From: Labilithrix luteola
GTDB taxonomy: Bacteria > Myxococcota_A > Polyangia > Polyangiales > Polyangiaceae
DNA: 64,000 nucleotides
NCBI RefSeq assembly: GCF_001263205.1
Contig: NZ_CP012333.1
Span: 4,627,001 to 4,691,000, forward strand
Reading direction: 5' to 3'
Shown piece after piece: positions 1 through 8,916 of this stretch (position 1 is its first letter; each line of letters opens with the position of its first letter). The position numbers and the translations under genes are program-made. A model generated the notes under the pieces. That model was not told the origin of the DNA, did no database searches, and worked only from the letters and a program-made list of their open reading frames with translations.

Positions 1-2
1 CG

Positions 3-383
3 CTCGTGTCGACGATGGGCGATGTCACGGGTGACGTGCGCGCAGAGTTGAACGCCTTGCGGTCATCCGGCAATGCTTGTGAGTATCGCATTCCTTACGA
101 TCCGCTCGAGATTATCCCGACGCGGATCACCGTCGACGTCTTGCTGAACGGTCCTGTCGATCCAGTCACTGGCGCAGGTACGTCCTTGGGGCGTGTGCAA
201 GCTGGCTACGTTCGGAAGGTGGAAGCTTGTGACTCCGACACTGGGCATGGCTGGTATTACGACCACGACCCGTCTGACCACGGCGGAATTCCGACGCGTA
301 TTTTGATGTGCCCCAAGACATGCGAAATGGCGCACGAAGAGAATGCGAACGTTGCCATTTCGCGTCTTGATTACTGCAAATAG
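3..383 (+). CDS. C-terminal part of a vWA-type surface protein (5' end outside window)
   Basis: The frame is open to the left edge, so this is the 3' end of a longer gene; the internal GTG at 6 is not a convincing start. The visible 125 residues carry C-E-Y-x-I-P near residue 26, then a GWYYD motif followed by a CPKTC cysteine pair. In my knowledge of myxobacterial proteins this arrangement forms the C-terminal tail of von Willebrand factor A domain lipoproteins, after the vWA fold itself. The vWA domain would lie upstream, so the assignment rests on the tail only. The gene converges with the following minus-strand gene and is separated from it by 15 bases. Confidence 0.5.
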   Translation, partial: LVSTMGDVTGDVRAELNALRSSGNACEYRIPYDPLEIIPTRITVDVLLNGPVDPVTGAGTSLGRVQAGYVRKVEACDSDTGHGWYYDHDPSDHGGIPTRILMCPKTCEMAHEENANVAISRLDYCK

Positions 384-398
384 CGCAAGGCACGCGAT

Positions 399-1253
399 TC
401 AGGAGTTCTGTTCGGTGAGATCGGCGAGGGCCGACGGCAGATCCGGAAACAAGTAGGCGAACCCACTCTCCACGAGGCGGCGTGGTGTCGCCACAGGACC
501 TGCGAGCGGAGGAGCGTCGAGGAGGCGGCCGACGCTCGCCGTTGCGGGGCCGCGGAGCGAAGACGGCAGACCGTAGGCAGACCAGATCGTGCTCGCGAAC
601 GTGGCGGCCGGAACGGGGGCAGGGGCCATGAGGTTGAAGCGTCCGGTCAGCGAATCGTTCTCGAGGACGTGTGCAATCGCTCGGACCCCGTCGAGCTCGT
701 GGATCCAGCGCACGAGTCCGAGGCACGACGCGCGATTCAGGGCAGCCTGGGCGCGAAGTGCACAAAGGGTTCGGCGCAGCGCTCCGCCCGGCGCGCGGAG
801 GACGACGCCAATCTGTGCGGTGCAAACTCGAACGCCGGAGGTGACGGTCGCGGCCACGTCGTCTTCGTCGCCCGCTTCGAGCTCCTGCGCCGGCACGACC
901 TCGACGATCTTGCGTGGACACCGATGGCCGAGTCGTTTGACCGCCTCGGCGACGTACCCGATGGAATCCTGACGGAGCGAACGGCTGTCCGGCGGCGCCT
1001 CTTCCGTGCGAGGCGGCAGGTGGATCACCGCGTCGGCACCCTCCAGCCTGCGCTGGAGCTCCGCGTTCGGTTCGTCCGTCGACCACAGGCCGAAGCGCGC
1101 GTTGTGGAGGCGAGCGCACGCTGCGAGCCGTTCGCTCGCGGTGTCGTTCGAGCCGAGCAGGACCGAGACGCTTTCGAAACGGCGCGAGAGCTCGCAGGCG
1201 AGCAGAACGAGCTCGGGGACGAGTCGTCCCATGGCCGCTACGACGATGCGCAT
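399..1253 (-). CDS. Divergent TIGR01777/YfcH-like NAD-dependent epimerase family protein
   Basis: 284 residues. The C-terminal half matches the YfcH/SDR39U1 pattern: a W-I-H-E-L-D-G-V-R-A segment around residue 183, then LTGRFNLMAPAPV, and the DUF1731-like ending with L-V-E-S-G-F and F-P-D-L-P-S-A-L. The N-terminus (MRIVVAAMGRLVPE) should hold the GGTGFIG dinucleotide-binding loop but lacks it, so cofactor binding may be lost or altered. The start ATG is at 1253. The minus-strand gene at 1329-2108 lies 75 bases upstream in the same direction and could be co-transcribed. The function is uncertain; members of this family are uncharacterised oxidoreductase-like proteins. Confidence 0.7.
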   Translation of the reverse strand: MRIVVAAMGRLVPELVLLACELSRRFESVSVLLGSNDTASERLAACARLHNARFGLWSTDEPNAELQRRLEGADAVIHLPPRTEEAPPDSRSLRQDSIGYVAEAVKRLGHRCPRKIVEVVPAQELEAGDEDDVAATVTSGVRVCTAQIGVVLRAPGGALRRTLCALRAQAALNRASCLGLVRWIHELDGVRAIAHVLENDSLTGRFNLMAPAPVPAATFASTIWSAYGLPSSLRGPATASVGRLLDAPPLAGPVATPRRLVESGFAYLFPDLPSALADLTEQNS

Positions 1254-1328
1254 CAGCGCTCCGATGCCTGCACGAGGCAGACCGTTTTGTTCGTTGTGTT
1301 CTGCAACATCCGACCGTGTGGGAGCCGC

Positions 1329-2108
1329 CTAAGCGACGTGCGCGTCTTGGATCTTCCAGAAGCGCTCGTGGATGAGGCCGCACACGTTGCCGAGCCCGTC
1401 GAGCGCGTCGGGATGAGCGCGAAAGTGCGAAAGGCGGAAGCTCAGGCCATCGTTCTGCCAATCGATCTCTTCGTCGACGACGAATCCGCACTTCAGCGGT
1501 TCGAGCGAGTCGATGCCGTACCCGCCTGCCGAAGCAGCCGCGGCCCACATCGTCAGCGTCTCGGTGATCCCTTCTCGCGCCTCGCGCTTAGGCTTTTCCT
1601 CGAAAGCAACGTGCAGTGTCATCTCGTCGTCGCCGGTCCACTCGATGTGCCAGGGGAACGGCAACGCTCGCGTAGCCGGATATTGTCCTGACTTGCGCGG
1701 CTGCTGCTCCAGCGTCGCGATGCACGGCTGATCGTTTCCCGAGAGCTCGACGCTCGAGAGCAGTGTTTTCCCGTCATCGCCCATGAAGAGGCTCGCGAGG
1801 ACCGAGACGGCTTCGTCGGTCCCGGGCCAGTCTTTCAACGTCCAGGCGAGCGAGCGCTCGTCCTCTTCGACATCTTGGATGAGCGGCGCGATCGGGTTGA
1901 ACTCCTCACTGGCGACGGTGCCGAACGCGCCCATCGCGCAGAGCACGCCGAAGTGCATCATCTTGGTGGTGAACACCTCGCGCGCGGTCTGCATCGGCTC
2001 GGAGCCGTTGAACACGAGCTTGAGGCGCGTACTCACGCCGTCACCCCAGAGCGGCGAAGCGGAGATTCGGAAGGCAAAGGGGAGTGAATAGGCTGCTGCG
2101 GGGTTCAT
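1329..2108 (-). CDS. Hypothetical protein, 259 aa
   Basis: I do not recognise the family. The product has no signal peptide or membrane segment. It reads as a soluble alpha/beta protein with many Trp, Asp and Glu residues (for example the L-A-W-T-L-K-D-W-P region near residue 88). Codon use is typical of the neighbouring genes, with high third-position GC, and there is a good ATG at 2108, so I believe it is a real gene. It lies directly upstream of the YfcH-like gene on the same strand and diverges from cassette A, with only about 108 bases to the cassette start. Confidence 0.6.
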   Translation of the reverse strand: MNPAAAYSLPFAFRISASPLWGDGVSTRLKLVFNGSEPMQTAREVFTTKMMHFGVLCAMGAFGTVASEEFNPIAPLIQDVEEDERSLAWTLKDWPGTDEAVSVLASLFMGDDGKTLLSSVELSGNDQPCIATLEQQPRKSGQYPATRALPFPWHIEWTGDDEMTLHVAFEEKPKREAREGITETLTMWAAAASAGGYGIDSLEPLKCGFVVDEEIDWQNDGLSFRLSHFRAHPDALDGLGNVCGLIHERFWKIQDAHVA

Positions 2109-2216
2109 GGGGATTGGCGCGGTGCGCGGCGTCGATCCTACACGAGGGCGTCCCTCGTGGCCGCGCTTGCGCTAGCGCATGCGAGGTTGCGTACGAGCGT
2201 GTAGACTTCGCCGCCG

Positions 2217-3269
2217 GTGCCCAGCCGACTCCGACGATGGCTTACGGCTGCGAGTGCCCCATTTTGTGTATTTTTGTGTAGCGGGCGCGCGTTCGGTGAC
2301 GAGCTGCCGGAGCCGATTCACCTTCGTTTTGCGGTCGAAGAGGGCCTCGCGAGCCAGTGCCCCGATCAGGCGCAATTCATGGATCGCCTGCACGTCGAGC
2401 TGCCCAGGCTGACGCTCGCGCCGGAAGGCGCCCATGCGCGTACGTTCGATGTCCGCATTCGTCGGGCGCGTGCAGGTCTGCATGGCGAGGTCGCGGTCAC
2501 TTCGAAGAGCGGAGCGTCCTATACGCGCAGCGTCGAGGCACGCGACTGCGCGACGCTGACTCGCGCCCTCGCCGTGGTGGCGGCTCTCGCCAGCAACGCC
2601 GTGCCGGAGGAGCCTTCCCAGGAAGCCGAGCCGGCGGTCCCGCCCGCTATCGAGGATACGACCGAACCAGTGCCGCCTCCGCCTCCGAGGCCTGCACCTC
2701 GCAAGCGCAAACGCGCTGCGGTGGTGAAGAGAGAGCGCCCTGCGTGGAATGCCGGCGCGGGACTCGGCACCGAGTTCGTGACCGGCTCACTGCCGCGCTC
2801 GGCGATGGGCTATCGCGGCTACGTCGACGTCCAGCGGGCGTTCAGCCAAAACGCGCTCGGTGGGCGCTTGTCCTTCGCGTACGCCGGCGCACCGTTGCCG
2901 GGCGCGCTGTTGAACGTTCGTATCCAGACGTGGACGGCGCGCCTCGAAGCGTGCGCGTCGCGTCGCATCTTTGCACCGCTCTCGCTCGAAGGCTGCGCCG
3001 CGGCGACGAGCGGTATCTTCGAGGCCTCGAGCTTGGGGCAGGGCAGGGACGAAACCAACGTCGATCTCTGGCTCGCATTCGGCCTCGGTGTTCGCGCTCG
3101 ATGGCATCTCGCCGGGCCGGTCTATTCCGAGCTCTTCAGTAACGTCAGCGTGCCCACGACCCGCTACGACGCGGTTTCGAAGGACACGGTCGCGGTGGTC
3201 CATTTCGCCGTGTCGCAGGTGGTGGGGGAGGTCGGCCTCGGTCTCGGAATCAAATTCGCCGGCCCGTGA
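2217..3269 (+). CDS. Cassette A: secreted beta-rich (outer-membrane-like) protein
   Basis: 350 residues from a GTG start, chosen because it begins a clear signal peptide (hydrophobic stretch at about residues 8-24, cleavage near AFG/DEL). Residues about 30-130 form a soluble domain with one C-P motif and one A-R-D-C motif. A Pro/Glu/Arg linker (about 140-175) follows, then a C-terminal region of alternating hydrophobic strands consistent with a small beta barrel. The paralogue at 40228-41271 has the same layout, including C-P...F, V-x-A-x-D/R-C and L-A-V residues. It overlaps the sigma gene by four bases (GTGA), so the two are translationally coupled. The likely site is the outer membrane. 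A role as sensor or export partner of the lipoproteins is inference. Confidence 0.7.
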   Translation: MPSRLRRWLTAASAPFCVFLCSGRAFGDELPEPIHLRFAVEEGLASQCPDQAQFMDRLHVELPRLTLAPEGAHARTFDVRIRRARAGLHGEVAVTSKSGASYTRSVEARDCATLTRALAVVAALASNAVPEEPSQEAEPAVPPAIEDTTEPVPPPPPRPAPRKRKRAAVVKRERPAWNAGAGLGTEFVTGSLPRSAMGYRGYVDVQRAFSQNALGGRLSFAYAGAPLPGALLNVRIQTWTARLEACASRRIFAPLSLEGCAAATSGIFEASSLGQGRDETNVDLWLAFGLGVRARWHLAGPVYSELFSNVSVPTTRYDAVSKDTVAVVHFAVSQVVGEVGLGLGIKFAGP

Positions 3270-3865
3270 TCAGATCCAAAAAGGCCGACATTCTATCGGG
3301 GGTGACCACGATCGCGTCGGCACCAAACGTCACGGTCCCGGACTTGTCCGCCGCCGAGCGGACCCGTCTGAAGAACGCGACGGTCGTGAACTACGATTTC
3401 GTCTGGCGAGGGCTGCGCCGCCTCGGCGTATTGCCCAACGACGTCAAGGACGCTGCTCAAGAGGTCTTCATCGTCCTCGCGTCGAAGATCGGCGACGTCG
3501 CCGAGGGAGCGGAGAAGTCGTTCCTTTTCCAGACGGTGACGCGCGTGGCCGCGAACTTCAGGCGTCGCCAAACGCGTCGCTCTGCCGAGAACGCGGTCGA
3601 CAACCTCGACGTCCACGCCGATCCCGACCCGAACCCCGAGTCGCTCGCCGACATGAGCGGCCGGCTTCGTTTGCTCGACAGCCTCCTGGCTGCACTCGAT
3701 CCCGACCTTCGCGCCGTCGTCATCCTCTGCGAGCTCGAAAACATGACCCAGTCCGAGGCCGCTGAGGCCCTCGAGATCCCTCCGGGGACGGTCGCCTCGC
3801 GCCTCCGCCGAGCGCGCGCCGAGCTCTCTGCTGCCATCGCCACGCGGGGGAAATCCGAACCATGA
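3266..3865 (+). CDS. Cassette A: ECF-type RNA polymerase sigma factor
   Basis: 199 residues. Region 2 is visible as F-V-W-R-G-L-R-R-L-G followed by D-A-A-Q-E-V-F (about residues 43-70), and region 2.4 as V-A-A-N-F-R-R-R. Region 4 is the helix-turn-helix segment E-N-M-T-Q-S-E-A-A-E-A-L...G-T-V-A-S-R-L-R-R-A-R (about 158-186). It has no region 1.1 or 3, as expected for ECF (group 4) sigma factors. The GTG start overlaps the upstream stop. The downstream one-TM protein overlaps by ATGA and is the natural anti-sigma candidate. The expected role is to direct transcription of the lipoprotein genes that follow. Its paralogue is 41348-41938. Confidence 0.92.
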   Translation: MIRSKKADILSGVTTIASAPNVTVPDLSAAERTRLKNATVVNYDFVWRGLRRLGVLPNDVKDAAQEVFIVLASKIGDVAEGAEKSFLFQTVTRVAANFRRRQTRRSAENAVDNLDVHADPDPNPESLADMSGRLRLLDSLLAALDPDLRAVVILCELENMTQSEAAEALEIPPGTVASRLRRARAELSAAIATRGKSEP

Positions 3866-4605
3866 GCCGTCACGACGATCTCAATCTCGACGATCTCTTC
3901 CGCGAGGCTCGCACCGAGCACTCCCCGCAGCGCTGGCGTGACCAGCGCGACATCTTCCGCAGGCTTCGCCTCGGTGGTGCTTCCGAGCTCTTCGCGACCC
4001 GCGTTGCACATGCCGCCGCCTCGCTACCTCGTGGCGTCGTGCTCGGCGTGATGGTCGTCTCGGCGGTGACGGTGGGAACGATGTATTCGACCGCGCATTC
4101 CGAACGAACCGGTTCGGCCGTCGAAAATGCTGGGCCGAGTGCTGTCGTCGAACCCCCGCGCACCGAGGTCCCGGCCGCTCCTTCCGAGTCCGTCGTCCCG
4201 AGCATGAACGTCGACGCGTTGCCTTCGGCCACGGCGCCGGCGCCTCTCACGCGAAGCGTGCCGATCGCCGCCGCGTCACCCCAAGACGACCTCGCGAGGG
4301 AGCTCGCGAGTGTCTCCAACATCCGCGCGCAAATCGCCAATCGCGAATATGCCAAGGCCCGCCGCGCCGTTCGCGTTCACCGCGCGACCTTCACGCACGG
4401 CGCTCTCGCCCAGGAGGTCTCGGTGCTGGAGATCGAGGCCCTTCGAGGGCTTGGCGACGACCGCGAGCGATGCCGCGTGGGGCGTGCGTTCCTCGATGCT
4501 CACGCGACATCGGCCTATCGCGAACGCGTTTTGACCCTGACCAGCGACTGCAACGAAAAGCCCTCTTCTGGAGCCTCACACGATGAGCCGCATTCTTCGC
4601 CCTAA
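3862..4605 (+). CDS. Cassette A: putative membrane-bound anti-sigma partner
   Basis: 247 residues in three parts. A charged cytoplasmic N-terminus of about 55 residues contains L-D-D-L-F-R-E-A-R. One membrane helix runs from about 58 to 74. A long Pro/Ala/Ser-rich outer segment follows, ending in a helical repeat-like domain (A-K-A-R-R-A-V near residue 168, then L-x-x-E-A-L-R-G-L-G). The topology fits an anti-sigma factor, but the usual HxxxCxxC zinc motif is absent, so it would be an atypical type. It is coupled to the sigma gene by ATGA and overlaps the IgGFc-type gene by 23 bases. The paralogue at 41935-42642 has the same three-part layout. Function is inferred from position and topology. 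Confidence 0.72.
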   Translation: MSRHDDLNLDDLFREARTEHSPQRWRDQRDIFRRLRLGGASELFATRVAHAAASLPRGVVLGVMVVSAVTVGTMYSTAHSERTGSAVENAGPSAVVEPPRTEVPAAPSESVVPSMNVDALPSATAPAPLTRSVPIAAASPQDDLARELASVSNIRAQIANREYAKARRAVRVHRATFTHGALAQEVSVLEIEALRGLGDDRERCRVGRAFLDAHATSAYRERVLTLTSDCNEKPSSGASHDEPHSSP

Positions 4606-6379
4606 GTATCTCGTCGCGGCCGGTGTGGCGGCTCTGCTCGGAGCCTCCGTCATGTCGACGGGCTGCTCGAGCGACCGCGCCTCCTTCGTCGAGAGCTCGT
4701 CGAGCTTCAGCTCCTCCGACGCCGCCGCGGACGCGCCTTCGTGCGGTCGCGTGTGCTCGCTCGACCATCGCTCGGTCCTCGATACGTGCACCGGCGCAGT
4801 CCTCGAGGCGTGCGAAGCCGACCGCGCATGCGGCGCCGGCAATTGCCAAGAACCGTGCGGAGCGGCCGCGGCCGACAGCAGCTCGAATGGCTGTGACTTC
4901 TACCTACAGCCCCCGGCTTTGCGCCTAGCGCAGGCGTGCTTTGCCGCGTACGTCGTCAACACCTCGACCCTGCCAGTCGACCTGACCCTCTCGCTCGGTG
5001 CCGACAAGATCGATGTCTCGAATGCCGTGTACCACGCCGATCCGAACGATCCGAAGGCGTTGATCCGACACGAAGGACCCGTTCTGCCGGGTGATACGGT
5101 GATCGTCTACCTGTCCGATCAGGATCGAACGAAAGCAGCCAAAGCGGGAGAAGGGGACGCGCCGTGCCCTACAGGCGTCACCCCGGCAACGTTCATCGAA
5201 CCCGTGCCGAGCGGGACTGGCCGGGGGAAGTCGTTCCACCTGACCACGAACGCACCCGTCGGCTTGACGTCGATCTACCCCGCGGCCGGAGCCGGGAGTC
5301 AGGTGACGACGGCGACGCTGCTCTTGCCCGTTCCGCTCTGGGGCAAAGAGAACATGATCGTCAATGCGTGGGGCGTGGTGACGGACGCCCTTCACAACAT
5401 CGGGAACGGACCGACCGCGCAAATCGTCGCTTCGAAGGACGACACGCAGGTGACGCTCTACCCGAAACGCGCCATCCAGGGGGGGGCTGACGTCGCCGGA
5501 ACGGCCCAAGGCATTCCGGTCACCTACCAGCTCAATCGTGGCGAGGTCGTCCAGTTCGACCAGTCCGAGGAGTTCACGGGCAGCGTCGTCGTGTCGAACA
5601 ATCCCATCTCCATCTTCGGCGGCCACGAGTGCGCGCTCATTCCTTCCGATGTGTGGGCTTGTGACTACGCGCAGCAGCAACTCCCCGCGCTCGCGCAGTG
5701 GGGCTCGGAGTATGCGGCGGTCGGCTACCGTTCCCGCTCCGGCGACAATGCGAGCGAGCTCATGCCCTACCGCGTTGTGGCCGCGCGTGAAGGAACGAAG
5801 CTCGATTACGATCCGCCGCAGCCCCCGGCTGGTGCACCCCTCGAGCTTGCCGCCGGGGAGATCGCGACGTTCTACGCTCAGGTCGGAGACGCTTTCGTCG
5901 TGCGGACGCAGGATGCCGATCATCCCATCTACGTGGCCGCGTACATGACGGGCTCCGCTTCAAATCGGTTCAGCGAAGGAGATCCCGAGTTCGTCAACGT
6001 GATTCCTGCCCAGCAATACCAGAACGCCTACAGTTTTTACGCCGATCCCACGTACGCAGACACGTCGCTCGCGATCATTCGGCGCAAGACCGACGGAGAG
6101 TTCAAGGATGTGTCGCTCGACTGCGCGGGCATCCTCTCCGACTGGAAGCCCATCGGCGTCCGCGGGGAATACGAGTGGCGACGGGTCGAGCTCGCCCGCA
6201 GGCTCGGAAAAGGCGATTCGTTCGGTGACGCGACGTGTGGTCTCGGCCTCCATCAAATGAAGAGCGACGGAGAATTCACGGCGACGGTCTGGGGCTGGGA
6301 TTACTACGTCAGCTACGCGTATCCGGGCGGCACGGCGCTCCGAAACGTGACGACCGGCTCGTTCGCACCTGTCCATTGA
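4583..6379 (+). CDS. Cassette A: IgGFc-binding-domain lipoprotein
   Basis: 598 residues. The signal sequence ends in lipobox STGC (Cys28), and Ser at +2 favours outer-membrane sorting. A Ser/Asp-rich tether comes next. A compact cysteine-rich module (about residues 53-105, eight or more Cys in CGRVC...CTG...C...C order) follows it. The remainder is an IgGFc-binding-type beta domain (PF17517-like) with F-A-A-Y-V-V-N-T near residue 119, T-A-T-L-L-L-P-V-P-L-W-G near 245 and H-P-I-Y-V-A-A-Y-M-T-G near 449. Such domains occur in secreted bacterial adhesins and in mucin-associated animal proteins; the bacterial ligand is unknown. The paralogue is 47561-49375. In cassette A it directly follows the anti-sigma gene, whereas in B it is last. 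Confidence 0.85.
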   Translation: MSRILRPKYLVAAGVAALLGASVMSTGCSSDRASFVESSSSFSSSDAAADAPSCGRVCSLDHRSVLDTCTGAVLEACEADRACGAGNCQEPCGAAAADSSSNGCDFYLQPPALRLAQACFAAYVVNTSTLPVDLTLSLGADKIDVSNAVYHADPNDPKALIRHEGPVLPGDTVIVYLSDQDRTKAAKAGEGDAPCPTGVTPATFIEPVPSGTGRGKSFHLTTNAPVGLTSIYPAAGAGSQVTTATLLLPVPLWGKENMIVNAWGVVTDALHNIGNGPTAQIVASKDDTQVTLYPKRAIQGGADVAGTAQGIPVTYQLNRGEVVQFDQSEEFTGSVVVSNNPISIFGGHECALIPSDVWACDYAQQQLPALAQWGSEYAAVGYRSRSGDNASELMPYRVVAAREGTKLDYDPPQPPAGAPLELAAGEIATFYAQVGDAFVVRTQDADHPIYVAAYMTGSASNRFSEGDPEFVNVIPAQQYQNAYSFYADPTYADTSLAIIRRKTDGEFKDVSLDCAGILSDWKPIGVRGEYEWRRVELARRLGKGDSFGDATCGLGLHQMKSDGEFTATVWGWDYYVSYAYPGGTALRNVTTGSFAPVH

Positions 6380-6468
6380 TCACGGCGGCGGTGCCGTCGT
6401 TCGAGCACTTCGACCGACGTTCACCGCGACGCATTCGCGTTCGAAACCCGCATCCTTTGGAATTCAAG

Positions 6469-7635
6469 ATGAAGAGATTCATCCTAGGGCCTGCGCTCGG
6501 CACGGCCGCGATTGCCACGGTCTTCGCCTGTTCACACCGGACGATCGAGTTCGAGCGTCCGTCTGAAGATGTGTCGGCACCACCGAGCTTTTCGAGCGGT
6601 GACGCCTCGACGGACGACGCCACGAACGCGTTGATTTCGTATTGCCCGAGCACAAAGTGCACGAATCACACTGCGACGTGTCCAGGTTCGCAATTCCGGT
6701 GCGACGTGGACCTCATGATCGACGTCAATAACTGCGGTGCCTGTGGTGTGTCGTGCAACACCGGCAATGGCACCATTGGCACGCCTCAGTGCTCGAACGG
6801 CAAATGCGTGTTCACGTGTCAAGGGAAGCAACTCGACTGCAACGCCAATATTGAGGATGGCTGCGAGGTTACGCTGGGTACCAAGGACAACTGCAGCGCC
6901 TGCGGAGACGTTTGCACGGATCCTGCCAAGCCGTGTCTCCCGGCCGCCGACGGCTCGCCTTCATTCCAGTGTGGATGTCCTGCCGGCAAAACTTTGTGTA
7001 ACCGCTATTGCTACGACCTGAGCGCCGACGATGCCAATTGCTCGTCCTGCGGTCACGCCTGCGACCCGACGGGGGGCGGAGCGCCCTCGATTCCGAATGC
7101 CTATTACGGCTGCGGTGCGGGTCAGTGCGGACACGTAAAATGCAAGCCCGATTACACCGACTGCAACAACGATCTCGCCGACGGCTGTGAAACGCGGACG
7201 ACCACCATGCAGAACTGTGGTGGCTGCGGGATCGCATGCGAGCCCGGGCAGGTATGCGCCCAGTTCGAGCAACAATGGAAGTGCCTCTGCCCGCCCGGTC
7301 AGACGTTTTGCGACGGAGCGTGTGTCGACCTGCTGTCCGATAAGGCGAACTGCGGTGCCTGCGGGGTCTCCTGTCGAATTGGAGTCGACCAGAACAGGCT
7401 CTCGGAGACGAGTAACGGCATCGGTGTGTGCCTGTACGGCTCGTGCGCGTTCGTGTGCGCGGACGGCCATGGTGACTGTAACAACGATCCGAGCGACAAC
7501 TGCGAGACGAACCTCCGTTCGGATCCGAGCAACTGCGGCGGATGCGGGGTTCAATGCGCGAAGGACCAGGCCTGCATCGGCGGACGTTGCGCCGTCGAGC
7601 CGTGTCCTCCTCAAACCGGAACGGGGCCGCAATGA
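6469..7635 (+). CDS. Cassette A: cysteine-repeat (NCGxCG) lipoprotein
   Basis: 388 residues from the ATG at 6469. This start gives a lipoprotein signal ending TVFAC (Cys21); the longer open frame upstream has no signal character. After a Ser/Asp-rich tether the protein is a chain of EGF-like-sized cysteine repeats: NCGACGVSC, NCSACGDVC, NCSSCGHAC, NCGGCGIAC, NCGACGVSC and NCGGCGVQC, each linked to a D-C-N-x-x-x-x-D-G-C-E element. These proteins are frequent in Polyangiales and are often mis-named by automatic annotation. They are probably disulfide-rich surface stalks. An 89-base gap separates it from the IgGFc gene and 70 bases from the next gene. The paralogue is 42639-43865. Confidence 0.85.
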   Translation: MKRFILGPALGTAAIATVFACSHRTIEFERPSEDVSAPPSFSSGDASTDDATNALISYCPSTKCTNHTATCPGSQFRCDVDLMIDVNNCGACGVSCNTGNGTIGTPQCSNGKCVFTCQGKQLDCNANIEDGCEVTLGTKDNCSACGDVCTDPAKPCLPAADGSPSFQCGCPAGKTLCNRYCYDLSADDANCSSCGHACDPTGGGAPSIPNAYYGCGAGQCGHVKCKPDYTDCNNDLADGCETRTTTMQNCGGCGIACEPGQVCAQFEQQWKCLCPPGQTFCDGACVDLLSDKANCGACGVSCRIGVDQNRLSETSNGIGVCLYGSCAFVCADGHGDCNNDPSDNCETNLRSDPSNCGGCGVQCAKDQACIGGRCAVEPCPPQTGTGPQ

Positions 7636-7705
7636 TGGCGCGCTTCGAACCGAGAACGAACGTGTCCGGACGGCGAAGGCGGCGCGTCGAACGCGAGGTG
7701 AGAAC

Positions 7706-8916
7706 ATGAGGCTACGTCATCTCTCGGCGCTTTCGACGCTCGCGGCCTTCGCGGTCAGCGTAGAGCTCGGCGCGTGTGCCAACACCAGTGAGGACGGCTC
7801 GCTCCCGGCGGACGATTCGAGCCAGCACATCCCTGCGGACGCCAGTGCGGATGGAGCCGTCCTTCCTTCCGACGCAAGCGTCGACGGCGGAACTGACACC
7901 GACCCTTGTGTGCCGGAAGCTTTCTGTCCTCTTGCTCTCTTCGGGGGGCGGACGCCGGGACCGACTTCGACCGGCGTACCCGTATCGACGTCATTCGAGG
8001 GCGCTCGCCGTCGGACGTCTGGGCAGGGGGCGCTGCCGGTGCGATGGCGCACTTCGACGGGACCGTGTGGAGGCGCTCCGAAACGCCCACCGATGAGTCC
8101 GTGCGCGGCCTGTGGCTCCGCAATTCCGGGGAACTGGCTTGGATGTCGATCCGCCCTGCCTCCACTCTGGTGCGAGGCATCGATCTCGTCGCGGCCACAG
8201 GCGCGCAACCATCGGCGGACGGTTGGCTGAGTGCCATGGACGTCTCCACACCTGCCACCTTGAGCGGTGGGCTGACGGCTCTGTGGTCGACGCCGGATGC
8301 GGAGTGGGTTTGGGGCACGACCGCCGACTCGAACAGTCTGCATCCGCTGAATGGTCTCTGGCGTGCGCGCATCAACGCGGATGCCGGAACCCTCGTGATC
8401 CTCGATGTGCTCCCATCGGGCGCTTGTCTGTACCTCGGTTGCTGGTGGATGGAGGCCGTGCACGGCGCGACGGCGGACGATCTCTGGGCGGTCGGGCGAG
8501 CCGGAACGACGCTGCACGTCACCGGTGCGCAAAGCGACGCTCCGACGATCACCGCCATCGACAGCCAGACCTGGATGGGGCTGAAGGGCGTTTGGGCCAC
8601 CGGGCGCGAGATGTTCGCCGTCGGTGGTGCAGGGACGATTCGCCACTACTCCGGCACGGGAGATGCTCTCGACGTCGTCAGCGACGTCCCGGCGGCGGAG
8701 GCGCTCAACGCCGTGTGGGGCACCTCACCGAACGACGTTTGGGCCGTTGGAAACGCCTCGTGCGTGATCCATTGGGACGGAACGCACTGGTCGCGAATCG
8801 CCGTAGGAGGACTCGGCGGTCGACGCCCCGATTTGTACACGGTGTGGACCGGGACGCCCGGAAAAGTATGGATCGGCGGGGATGGTGTCGTCCTCACGCT
8901 TGGAGGTGAGCCATGA
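7706..8916 (+). pseudogene. Cassette A: WG(T/S)xxDVW-repeat propeller lipoprotein, frameshifted at a G6 tract
   Basis: Reading starts at ATG 7706 after a purine-rich RBS (GAGGTGAGA) and gives a lipoprotein signal ending LGAC (Cys24), an Asp/Ala-rich tether and DPCVPEAFC. At the run of six G at 7943-7948 the frame is lost. The matching continuation (R-I-D-V-I-R-G-R-S-P-S-D-V-W-A-G-G) lies in the -1 frame and runs to 8916. The remainder carries propeller repeats such as NAVWGTSPNDVWAVG. One extra G would restore a protein of about 403 residues co-linear with 43862-45052. It may be a broken gene, a slippage or phase-variable switch, or a homopolymer sequencing error. The last codons overlap the next gene by ATGA, which suggests recent or conditional function. 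Confidence 0.8.

Noticed and set aside
166..1548. 460-aa minus-strand open frame
   Set aside because: It is very rich in Arg and low in hydrophobic pattern, and it lies across real genes in other frames; it is a GC-driven shadow of the YfcH-like gene and its neighbours.
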